From NCBI RefSeq assembly GCF_015291665.1, contig NZ_CP030048.1, forward strand, positions 1,178,001 through 1,242,000: a stretch of 64,000 bases of DNA, in the 5' to 3' direction. Positions 26,698-35,912 of this stretch are shown piece after piece (position 1 is the first letter of the stretch; the number at the start of each line of letters is the position of its first letter). The DNA comes from Bradyrhizobium sp. CCBAU 53338. GTDB lineage: Bacteria > Pseudomonadota > Alphaproteobacteria > Rhizobiales > Xanthobacteraceae. Position numbers and translations under genes: made by a program. The notes beneath the pieces are model-generated. The model made no database searches and was not told the origin of the DNA. It saw only the letters and a list, made by a program, of their open reading frames with translations.

Positions 26698-28134
26698 TCA
26701 CAAATTCGCGTCACCCTCGGGGCCGACGGAGGCGATGCGCACCATGTTGGTGGTGCCGGGGATGCCGAGCGGCACGCCGGCGACGATGATCACGCGCTGC
26801 CCGGCGCGGACGAAACCGTCGCGGAACGCGATCTGGCCGGCGCGGCTCACCATGTCGTCCTGATCGCGCGCGTCTTCCGCCACCACGCAATGCACGCCCC
26901 AGACGACGGCGAGCCGGCGGCCGGCGGTGATGTTCGGCGTGATCGCCACGATCGGCGGCTTCGGCCGCTCGCGCGCCACGCGCACGGCGGTCGAGCCGGA
27001 GCTGGTCCAGCAGATCAGCGCGGGCAGGTCGAGCGTCTCGGCGATCTGCCGCGCGGCGTCCGCGATGGCATCGCCCGCGGTGGATTCCGGTGCGGGGCGC
27101 TGCGCCGTGATCACGGACCGGTAGGTCGGGTCGCGCTCGACCTCCTCGCCGATTCGGTTCATGGTCGAGACCGCCTCGACCGGGAATTTGCCGGCCGCTG
27201 ATTCCGCCGACAGCATGATGGCGTCGGCGCCCTCGTAGACGGCGGTGGCGACATCGGAGACTTCGGCGCGGGTCGGCACCGGCGACTGGATCATCGATTC
27301 CAGCATCTGGGTCGCGATCACCACCGGCTTGCCGGCGCGGCGGGCCATGCGCGTCATCTGCTTCTGCAGGCTCGGCACGCGCTCCAGCGGCAGCTCGACG
27401 CCGAGGTCGCCGCGCGCCACCATCAGCGCATCCGAAGCCTCGATGATGTCGGCGAGGCGGTCGATCGCCTGCGGCTTCTCGATCTTGGCCATCACGGCGG
27501 CGCGGCCGCGGATCATCTTCTTGGCCTCGATCACGTCGTCGGCGCGCTGCACGAAGGACAGCGCGATCCAGTCGACGCCGGTGACGAGCGCGGCCTCGAG
27601 GTCGGCACGGTCCTTCGGCGTCATCGCCGAGACCGGCAGGTCCGTATCCGGAAGGCTGACGCCCTTGCGGTCGCTCATCTTGCCGCCGACCACGACACGC
27701 GTCACCGCGTGCTCCTTGGACGTCTCCTCCGCGATCAGCCGCACCTTGCCGTCGTCGAGCAGCAGCGCATGGCCGGGCCGGAGCGCAGCGAGGATCTCGG
27801 GGTGAGGGAGGTTGACGCGGCTGGCATCGCCGGGCGTCTTGTCGGAATCGAGCGTGAAGGTCTGGCCGTTCTGGAGCTGGACCGAGCCTTCGGCGAACGC
27901 ACCTAGCCGGAGCTTCGGGCCCTGGAGGTCGACCAGGATGCCGATCGGGCGGCCGTAGCTGCTCTCGACGTTGCGGATCGTCGCCACCAGCTCCCGCATC
28001 TTGTCATGCGGGGTGTGGCTCATGTTGATGCGGAACAGATCGGCGCCGGCCTCGAACAGGCGGCGGATCATCGCGAGATCCGAAGAGGCAGGTCCGAGGG
28101 TCGCGAGAATCTTGATACGGCGAAGACGCCTCAT
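26698..28134 (-). CDS. pyk: Pyruvate kinase
   Basis: A 478-residue glycolytic enzyme making ATP and pyruvate from ADP and phosphoenolpyruvate. Conserved blocks are KILATLGPASSD, FRINMSHT, DLQGPKLRLG, the catalytic MAKIEKPQAIDRLADI with its lysine, DALMVARGDLGVELP, and VVIATQMLESM. The C-terminal domain (RPKPPIVAITPNITAGRRLA) is present, so the length is normal. The ATG overlaps the stop of the DUF1036 gene (ATGA), so both are co-transcribed and probably coupled. Confidence 0.96.
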   Translation of the reverse strand: MRRLRRIKILATLGPASSDLAMIRRLFEAGADLFRINMSHTPHDKMRELVATIRNVESSYGRPIGILVDLQGPKLRLGAFAEGSVQLQNGQTFTLDSDKTPGDASRVNLPHPEILAALRPGHALLLDDGKVRLIAEETSKEHAVTRVVVGGKMSDRKGVSLPDTDLPVSAMTPKDRADLEAALVTGVDWIALSFVQRADDVIEAKKMIRGRAAVMAKIEKPQAIDRLADIIEASDALMVARGDLGVELPLERVPSLQKQMTRMARRAGKPVVIATQMLESMIQSPVPTRAEVSDVATAVYEGADAIMLSAESAAGKFPVEAVSTMNRIGEEVERDPTYRSVITAQRPAPESTAGDAIADAARQIAETLDLPALICWTSSGSTAVRVARERPKPPIVAITPNITAGRRLAVVWGVHCVVAEDARDQDDMVSRAGQIAFRDGFVRAGQRVIIVAGVPLGIPGTTNMVRIASVGPEGDANL

Positions 28135-28730
28135 GGCTTATTTCCAGGCGGGGGCGGGGCGGCGGCCGGTGGCAGGCCGGGCGAGCCCGGGGGCGTAGCA
28201 CCGGGCGGGCTATTGGGCAAACCCGGAACGCCGCCACCAGGGCCAACCGGGCCAGGCATTCCGGGGACACGCTGCTGTGACGGCTGCTCGTTGGCGTCCG
28301 TGAGCTGCACCGTCCAGGCCCGCTGCTCGCCGGTATCGACCTCGAAATAGCCGGTCCGGTCATAGCCGCGCGCCAGGCAGTCCTCGGTGCCGCGGATGGT
28401 GAATTCCTTGTCGCGCGAGCACATGAAGGCCTGGCCCGACCATTCGCCTCCGCGGTCGTAGTCGATCCCGTAGATGTAATAGTAGCGGGCGACCAGCGTG
28501 CCGCGCAGCAGGGTCTCGCAGGAGCGGGACGAGATGTTCCACCAGCCTTCGGTGGTCCAGCCGTCGGCATCCTTGTAGCCGAGCGCGATGCCGACCCGGC
28601 TGGCGGTGTTGTTGCAAAGCCGGAAGTCGGCCGAGGCCGGGCTGGCCCAAAGGCAAAACAGGCCAAGCGCCAGCACCGGGACCAACCGGGCGAGCAGGCG
28701 AAGGGGGGAGCGGGGAGATTCGGCGATCAT
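28131..28730 (-). CDS. DUF1036 secreted protein
   Basis: A 199-residue protein with a signal peptide (RLLARLVPVLALGLFCLWAS, cleavage after ASA at about residue 34). The DUF1036 domain follows: FRLCNNTASRVGIALGYKDA, then GWWNISSRSCETLL and ARYYYIYGIDYDRGGEWSG, FMCSRDKEFTI and DCLARGYDRTGYFEVDTG. Conserved cysteines suggest disulfides. A Pro/Gly-rich tail of about 50 residues ends the protein. The function of DUF1036 is unknown; its location directly before pyk is a conserved feature in related bacteria as I recall it. Confidence 0.88.
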   Translation of the reverse strand: MIAESPRSPLRLLARLVPVLALGLFCLWASPASADFRLCNNTASRVGIALGYKDADGWTTEGWWNISSRSCETLLRGTLVARYYYIYGIDYDRGGEWSGQAFMCSRDKEFTIRGTEDCLARGYDRTGYFEVDTGEQRAWTVQLTDANEQPSQQRVPGMPGPVGPGGGVPGLPNSPPGATPPGSPGLPPAAAPPPPGNKP

Positions 28731-28897
28731 TGTCGCGGAACGTATACCAGATGATTGACGATTTGGCGTAGGGCCGGGGAATTGCCCAATGGTCGGCCCA
28801 GCGGCCGTTTGCGCCGCGATATGGCAAAATCTGTGACAGAACCCCACCTGATCCCGTAAGGGTGACCAGCATCAAGGTCCAGCCGAAAGGTCCAGCC

Positions 28898-29203
28898 ATG
28901 GCAATCGACGATAAAACCAGAACGGAGCTCGAGGCGGCCGCTTTCCGGCGTCTGGTCGATCATCTGAAGACGCGGACCGACGTCCAGAACATCGATCTGA
29001 TGAATCTGGCCGGCTTCTGCCGCAACTGCCTGTCCAACTGGCTCAAGGATGCCGCCGACGCCCAAGGCGTCGCGTTGAGCAAGGATGAGAGCCGGGAGGC
29101 CGTCTATGGCATGCCTTACGAGACCTGGAAGACAAAGTACCAGGGCACGGCGACCCCTGAGCAGATCGAGGCGATGAAGAAGGTCCATCCTCACAACCAC
29201 TGA
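28898..29203 (+). CDS. DUF1244 protein
   Basis: A 101-residue cytoplasmic protein of the DUF1244 family. The conserved core runs AAAFRRLVDHLKTRTDVQNI, DLMNLAGFCRNCLSNW with two cysteines, and YGMPYETWKTKYQ. It is small, helical and without known function; the CxxC-like FCRNC pair might bind a metal. GAAAGG precedes the ATG at 28898 by 7 bases. It is divergent from the DUF1036-pyk operon. Confidence 0.88.
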   Translation: MAIDDKTRTELEAAAFRRLVDHLKTRTDVQNIDLMNLAGFCRNCLSNWLKDAADAQGVALSKDESREAVYGMPYETWKTKYQGTATPEQIEAMKKVHPHNH

Positions 29204-29394
29204 GGGGACTGGCGCGGCCTGAGTCGCACCACACAACAGCTTTCTTTGCTCGCCTGCAGGAAGGTGTGGGCGCGCTGTGGACGAGCGCGATGCTTGCTTG
29301 AACGCTGACGGCGCCAACCCTAAGGGTCTACCCAGCACGCGCGGTGAGGATGCCGGCGTCACCTCGTTTTGCCAGTTCCATTGGGAGTACCAAG

Positions 29395-29667
29395 ATGGCC
29401 ACCTCCGCCGCCGTCCGCGACGACGAGCCCGCGACGAAATTTGCCAAGGACCAGCTCAAATCCATCATCGAGCGCATCGAGCGGCTGGAGGAAGAGAAGA
29501 AGGCGATCTCCGACGACATCCGTGACGTCTATGCCGAGAGCAAGGGCAACGGCTACGACGTCAAGGCGCTGCGCACCATCGTGCGCCTGCGCAAGCAGGA
29601 TCCCAACGAGCGCGCCGAGGCCGAGACGATCCTCGAGACCTACATGCAGGCGCTTGGAATGATCTGA
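29395..29667 (+). CDS. gapR: Nucleoid-associated protein GapR (DUF2312)
   Basis: A 90-residue helical protein of the DUF2312 family. [20 protein letters not shown] begins the long coiled-coil helix, then [20 protein letters not shown] and [13 protein letters not shown] close the fold. GapR of Caulobacter binds overtwisted, AT-rich DNA ahead of replication forks and supports topoisomerase function. A near full-length match is evident. GGGAG precedes the ATG at 29395. It is convergent with the DUF882 gene, with a palindromic repeat between them. Confidence 0.93.
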   Translation: MATSAAVRDDEPATKFAKDQLKSIIERIERLEEEKKAISDDIRDVYAESKGNGYDVKALRTIVRLRKQDPNERAEAETILETYMQALGMI

Positions 29668-29696
29668 GGCGTTTGCGCCTGAGATCGCCGCGCGCC

Positions 29697-29738
29697 CGTA
29701 GCCCGGCCCTGATTGCGCTGCGCTGCATCCGGGCTACG
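29697..29738. repeat. Palindromic intergenic repeat
   Basis: CGTAGCCCGG (29697-29706) and CCGGGCTACG (29729-29738) flank a GC-rich centre that contains TTGCGCTGCGCTGCA. This form occurs widely in Bradyrhizobium intergenic DNA, to my knowledge. It lies between two convergent genes and may end transcription from both sides. Confidence 0.6.
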
Positions 29739-29768
29739 AGACTGAGTTTGTGGAAACGGTCGCGGCTA

Positions 29769-31406
29769 TCAGCGTAGCGCGGCGGTGCGCATCACGAACG
29801 ACGTCGTCTCGATCCTTGCGGTCGCGCTGCCCGAAAAACTGTCGCAGGACAGGCCTTGCATCGGATCGTCGGTGAAGCCCATTGCGACCACGGCGTGCGG
29901 CTTGACGAAATAGCCGCGCATCTCGACCATATCGAGCTCGCCCATCAGCGTCACCGACATCGCACGGCTGGCGCTCGGGGACAGCATCACGATCTTGAGC
30001 CAGATGCTGTCGCCCTTGGCGGCGGATAGCCGGGTCGCGGTGGCGATCATGCCATCGGTGCTCTTGCCGACGACGGTGTTGATCTCGTTGGCCGGCGCGG
30101 AATTGCGGGCCGCGGACACCGGACGCAGGCCGCGCGGGATCGGCGCGGAGGCGGCGACGACGTTGGCGCGGTCGACCGGAGAAGCGGCCGGCGCGTAAGC
30201 CAGCGCCTGAAGGGTCGCGTTGGAGATGCTTGCTGTGGCTTGCGGATCGGTGGCGGCGGCAAGAGCCTGGCGAGCCCTTAGCGCAGCCACCTGGGCCGGC
30301 GTCGCCTGCCGCGGCGCAGACTGGATATCATCCCAGAAGCCGCGGGCATTGATGATGTCGGCCGGCGTCTCGAGCTTGCCGGACGCCGGCTTGTCAGCCA
30401 CGGGTGCGGGCTTCGGCCTGGGCGGCGCAACGAGCTGCGCGTCGGCCGAGGCGAGCTGGATCGCGGCGGCGACGGACGGCTTGGCGCGGGGCGTCGGAAC
30501 CGGATCGGCAGGCTTTGCTTCGGCAGGCTTGGCTGCGGCGACCACGGTCGGCGGAACGGGCTTGGCGGTCGGGGCAGGAGCGCCCTCGTCATCCTCGTCG
30601 CTGCTGGCGGCCGGAGCAGACTTGCCCTTGAACAGGGCAGCGAAGAAGCTTGGCTTGCCGGCGCCCGCGCCGTCGTTGTCACCTCGACGCTCGATCTCGG
30701 CCTTGGCGAGTTCATAGCCCTTCAGCGGTACGCCATCGCTCGGGATATGGACCGTGCGCCCGTCCGGGAAGACGCGGACGAGCTGGTCATGCGTCATCCG
30801 CGGCCAATGCCGGACGTTGCCGGTGTCGAGATGCACGAAGGGCGAGCCGGAGGTCGGGTAGAAGCCAACGCCGCCACGCTGCAGGCGCAGGCCCGCGAAG
30901 CGGATCTGCTCCAGCGGCACGCCGGGAATGTAGAAGTCCATCGCATGGCCCAGCATGTGCTGGCTGAAGCGCGCCACCCCCGTATGGGCGGAGCGGCGGC
31001 GGAGCATGGCGTTGGTGGCGGGGGAGCGATAGGAGGAGATGATCTGGATCGGCTGCTTGGCGTCGACGTCGCGATAGACTTCCCAGAGGATGTCGAACAG
31101 GTGACGGTCCATCACCGTCTCGTCCTGGGTGCGCCAGTCGCGCAGGAAATGATTGAGCGTCTTCAGCGCGGCTTCGTCGTAGCGGCCGTCGCGCTTGAAG
31201 GTGACGGTGAGGTCTTCGCCGGAATGGGTGTGATGGAAGGAGAGCGTCTTGGTTTCGTTCAGCGCCGCGGCGTTATGAACCGAACCGGCAGCCGCAAGCA
31301 GCACCAGCGAGGCGAGGCCGATCCGAGATCCGACCTTCACGCCCGCATGGGACAACGACACCGCAGTAAATTGGCGTGCGAAACCAGCCAGCACGTATGA
31401 GCCCAC
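29769..31406 (-). CDS. DUF882/M15-like peptidoglycan peptidase
   Basis: A 545-residue exported protein. A hydrophobic segment at about residues 28-42 serves as signal or anchor. The catalytic domain (about 52-205) matches DUF882/YcbK, related to zinc D-Ala-D-Ala peptidases: SSYRSPATNAMLRR, SQHMLGHAMDFYIPG with His154 and Asp157, and FVHLDTG with His192. The remaining 340 residues are a Pro/Ala/Lys-rich linker and a C-terminal domain (KGDSIWLKIVMLSPSASRAM). It probably trims peptidoglycan. TTAACCAT lies upstream on its strand. Confidence 0.85.
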   Translation of the reverse strand: MGSYVLAGFARQFTAVSLSHAGVKVGSRIGLASLVLLAAAGSVHNAAALNETKTLSFHHTHSGEDLTVTFKRDGRYDEAALKTLNHFLRDWRTQDETVMDRHLFDILWEVYRDVDAKQPIQIISSYRSPATNAMLRRRSAHTGVARFSQHMLGHAMDFYIPGVPLEQIRFAGLRLQRGGVGFYPTSGSPFVHLDTGNVRHWPRMTHDQLVRVFPDGRTVHIPSDGVPLKGYELAKAEIERRGDNDGAGAGKPSFFAALFKGKSAPAASSDEDDEGAPAPTAKPVPPTVVAAAKPAEAKPADPVPTPRAKPSVAAAIQLASADAQLVAPPRPKPAPVADKPASGKLETPADIINARGFWDDIQSAPRQATPAQVAALRARQALAAATDPQATASISNATLQALAYAPAASPVDRANVVAASAPIPRGLRPVSAARNSAPANEINTVVGKSTDGMIATATRLSAAKGDSIWLKIVMLSPSASRAMSVTLMGELDMVEMRGYFVKPHAVVAMGFTDDPMQGLSCDSFSGSATARIETTSFVMRTAALR

Positions 31407-31594
31407 CCAGTCGACGAGCGTTCAAAATGGACTCTCCCGCCAACCCCGTTAGCGCGCGAAAGAGGATGAACGCTTTCTTAAAGCGAGAAGGTTAATTCGA
31501 GGTTGACCTTCCCGCCCCCAAACCAAGTCAGACTACAATCCTAAACGGTTGACTGTGGCAAAAAAACGCCCGGGTGCCGGGGCGCAACCGGAGA

Positions 31595-31602
31595 ATGGTT
31601 AA
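31595..31602 (-). promoter_or_regulatory. Candidate CtrA half-site upstream of DUF882 peptidase
   Basis: ATGGTTAA on the plus strand reads TTAACCAT on the minus strand, 188 bases before the DUF882 start. A further TTAA follows two bases later (GGTTAACGTTAAG). Confidence 0.35.
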
Positions 31603-31675
31603 CGTTAAGCGACCCCATCCAGGGGACGGGGGCGCTGATTTCGTTGGAGAATTTAGAAGTTCAGCCTCGCCAGGC

Positions 31676-33943
31676 TTAGCGGGTGAACACCCGCTGCTGC
31701 GGCCGGCGGCCGACCGGAGCCGGCGGCTGGGCCGGGGCCCCACCGCCGAACAGCCGCTCGAAGAAGTTCAGGCCGGACGAGCTGGCGCCATTGTTGGCCA
31801 GCGCAACGCCCGAGGGCAGCGTCGTCGCCGGGCGCGAATAGCTCGGCTGCGAGTGCGCGATGACGGTCTCGAGATCCTTGCCGCGGCTGTTCTTGAGCAT
31901 GTTGATCATGGTCGCATCGCGACCATAGACGTCCTTGCGGAATTGCAGCTTGCCGCCGTCATCCACGAATGCGGTTTGATAGGTGATGTTGACCGGGATC
32001 GGCGTCGGGAACTTCAGATCAACTTCGCTCGAACCGTACATGCTGCGAACGCGCTCCGGCGTGTAGTGGTCGTTCGGCAGGGCGATGTTGAGCAGCACCG
32101 AGGCGTACTGATCCGGATATTGCACGCGCATGCAGCCGTGGCTGAAGGCGCGCTCGTCCTTGGCGAACAGGTACTTGTCCGGCGTGTCGTGCTGATAGAC
32201 GAGGAACTTGTTCGGGAAGTTGAAGCGGATGCGGCCGAGTGCGTTGGCCTCGCCGGGCGGCTGCGAAATATGCACCGAGCCGTCGCGGTTCTGCTCGAGC
32301 TTCAGACCCATGCGCTGAAGCACGGTCGGGTCCTGCTGCAACGCCGGCAGATATTCGCCATAGACGATCGACGGCGGCACGTTCCAGGTCGGGTTGACGG
32401 TGATGTACTTCATCGTCTCGGTCAGGAGCGGCGTCGCGTGCTGGCCCGGTTTGCCGGTGACGACGCGGGTGGTCCAGACCTGCTGGCCGCGCTGCATCAC
32501 CTTCAGCGTGTAGTCGGGAATGTTGAGGATGACGTAGGCATCGCCGAGCGAGGGGGCGCCGAGGTCGCGCGGCAGCCAGCGCCAGCGCTCCATGTTCACC
32601 AGCACGGTGTCGATCTGCTTGTCGCGCTTCGGGCTGTTCAGTGCCTTGACCGTCTTCTCGTCGAGGATGCCGGTCGCCTTCATGTCGGCGCCGTCCTGGA
32701 ATTTGCGCACGGCCTCGGCGACCGTTGCGTCGTAATGGTCGTCGCTGGCGTTGTTGGTGATGCCGAGCTTGGCGCGGAGCTGCGGCACGCGCGGATCCTG
32801 CACGACGATCTCAGCCTGCTTCTTGCCCTTGGCCGGCGTGTATTTCAGCGCGGGGCCGTCGGTGATCTCGATCACCGGGCCGTCGCCCTGGCCGCGAAGC
32901 TTCGCAAGCTGCGCCTTCAGCTCCTTGTAGAGCTTCTGCGGCGGGTTGTAGCTGTCCAGTGCAGCGGAAGCATCAGCCGCCGTCGTGACCTTGGTGAGCA
33001 CTTCGTTCGGATCGATCGGATGCTCGGGATAGAGGATGTCGGCGCTGACCTGGGACCAGTGCATGCGGCCGCTCTGCGCCTGGCGCGCATAGTCGAACAT
33101 GCTGGCGGTGAGCTTCAGCTCGGCGTCGGCAAGCGCGTCTGGCGTGGTGGCGGCGGCGAAGTCGGGCACCGGATAATCTGCAGGGTTGAGACCGTCTGAG
33201 GCCGCATCCTTCAGCCGGGCAATCACGCCCTTGGCTGCTGCGGTCAGGCTGCCGGCTTGCGTCCAGACCGGCGCGAAGTCACGGGCGCCGTAGAATTTCT
33301 CGGCGGCGGCGCGCTCATTCTTGCGGTCGAAGTGACGCGAGGTCTTGGTGCCGAGGATGTCCTTGATCTTGTCGGCGACCGGCTGGTCGGCGGCGGGGAC
33401 GTTGCTCGCAGCCTTCACCGGCTCAGTGGCCGGAGTCGCTGCTGCCGCCGCAGGGGCTGCTGGAGCGGCAGCCGGCGCGGCTGCGGTGTCGGCCTTGGCA
33501 GGTTCGGATTTCGCCGGCTCAGACTTCGCAGATTCAGATTTGGCAGCTTCAGATTTGGCGGGCTCGCTCTTCGCGGGTTCGGTGGTCGCCGTCTCGCTCT
33601 TAGGCGCGTCGGCTGCGGGCGTCGTGGCGACATCAGAGGGCTTGGTCGCGACCTTGTCGGCAGCCGGCGCCGGAGCCGCCTCAGCCTTGACGGGCTCCTT
33701 CGCAGTTTCCTTCGGCGCGTCCTGGACGGTGGCGGTGGTGTCGAGCTTGATGTCGGAGGCGGTCGGGGGCGGGACGTTTGCAGGCTCGGGGCGCGGGATC
33801 GCGGCTTCGATCGCGAGTTCCGCGGCGCTACTGCGCGCCTGATCCTGTGCCAGCGCCGAGCCGGCCGATACCGTGAGGAAGGTCGCCGCGACCGTCGCCA
33901 GAACGCGGTCGAAGCCTGCACGGTGGTTCAAACAGTCACGCAT
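31676..33943 (-). CDS. L,D-transpeptidase (YcbB/LdtD-like)
   Basis: A 755-residue periplasmic enzyme forming 3-3 crosslinks or attaching proteins to peptidoglycan. A signal peptide ends near SALAQ (residue 33). Residues about 60-185 are an Ala/Lys/Pro/Ser/Glu-rich linker with repeats such as KSEPAKSEAAKSESAKSEPA. A peptidoglycan-binding-like domain follows (VAEAVRKFQDGADMKATGIL), then the YkuD domain with AFSHGCMRVQYPDQYA; catalytic Cys is residue 604 within HGCMR (602-606). GAGGGG precedes the ATG. The sigma-54 regulator gene lies upstream on the same strand. Confidence 0.92.
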   Translation of the reverse strand: MRDCLNHRAGFDRVLATVAATFLTVSAGSALAQDQARSSAAELAIEAAIPRPEPANVPPPTASDIKLDTTATVQDAPKETAKEPVKAEAAPAPAADKVATKPSDVATTPAADAPKSETATTEPAKSEPAKSEAAKSESAKSEPAKSEPAKADTAAAPAAAPAAPAAAAATPATEPVKAASNVPAADQPVADKIKDILGTKTSRHFDRKNERAAAEKFYGARDFAPVWTQAGSLTAAAKGVIARLKDAASDGLNPADYPVPDFAAATTPDALADAELKLTASMFDYARQAQSGRMHWSQVSADILYPEHPIDPNEVLTKVTTAADASAALDSYNPPQKLYKELKAQLAKLRGQGDGPVIEITDGPALKYTPAKGKKQAEIVVQDPRVPQLRAKLGITNNASDDHYDATVAEAVRKFQDGADMKATGILDEKTVKALNSPKRDKQIDTVLVNMERWRWLPRDLGAPSLGDAYVILNIPDYTLKVMQRGQQVWTTRVVTGKPGQHATPLLTETMKYITVNPTWNVPPSIVYGEYLPALQQDPTVLQRMGLKLEQNRDGSVHISQPPGEANALGRIRFNFPNKFLVYQHDTPDKYLFAKDERAFSHGCMRVQYPDQYASVLLNIALPNDHYTPERVRSMYGSSEVDLKFPTPIPVNITYQTAFVDDGGKLQFRKDVYGRDATMINMLKNSRGKDLETVIAHSQPSYSRPATTLPSGVALANNGASSSGLNFFERLFGGGAPAQPPAPVGRRPQQRVFTR

Positions 33944-34288
33944 TGTGTCGCACCCCTCGGGTGAACTGTCCCTCGTGGAACAGCTTTCGTTATCGCCTAA
34001 TTGAGCTTCGGCTAAATCGGGCCGGCCTTCGACAGTTGCACGCCTGCACGCAACGATTCATACGCAGACGATATACAGGCCCCGTTTTCGCAGCTAGCGC
34101 TACCCCGGGAAACTCACGACAAACTGACTTCAAGACAGACCGTTTGCAACGGATTGTGCGGTTTCACCGCGCGCTTTTCCCGGTGTCTGTCACTTCCAAG
34201 TCACGGTTTCGCTCGAAGCCGAATTTTGCCGTAATTCAACGGCTTGCGGGCGCATCGTTGCCCCGCGCGAACCCTCGTTCGAGGAGGT
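33944..34288. other. Intergenic region before the L,D-transpeptidase gene
   Basis: I see no gene or RNA in these 345 bases. The part near 33944-34130 presumably contains the promoter of the L,D-transpeptidase gene, and the part next to 34289 the 3' end of the regulator transcript. Confidence 0.5.
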
Positions 34289-35785
<1,497 letters not shown>

Positions 35786-35844
35786 GGTGCTCCCCGCACG
35801 CTACTACTATCTGTCTCGAATCGGGTCACTCTGGCCGAAGCCGA

Positions 35845-35859
35845 TTAACGCACTCTTAA
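35845..35859. promoter_or_regulatory. Candidate full CtrA box between regulator and oligoendopeptidase genes
   Basis: TTAA-CGCACTC-TTAA matches TTAA-N7-TTAA exactly. It lies 59 bases before the regulator start (minus) and 53 bases before the oligoendopeptidase start (plus), so it could act on either. Confidence 0.5.
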
Positions 35860-35912
35860 ACCTTGCTGCCCCCGCCCGCCGTCGCGATTGTTGAACACAG
35901 GTTTCCCACACA

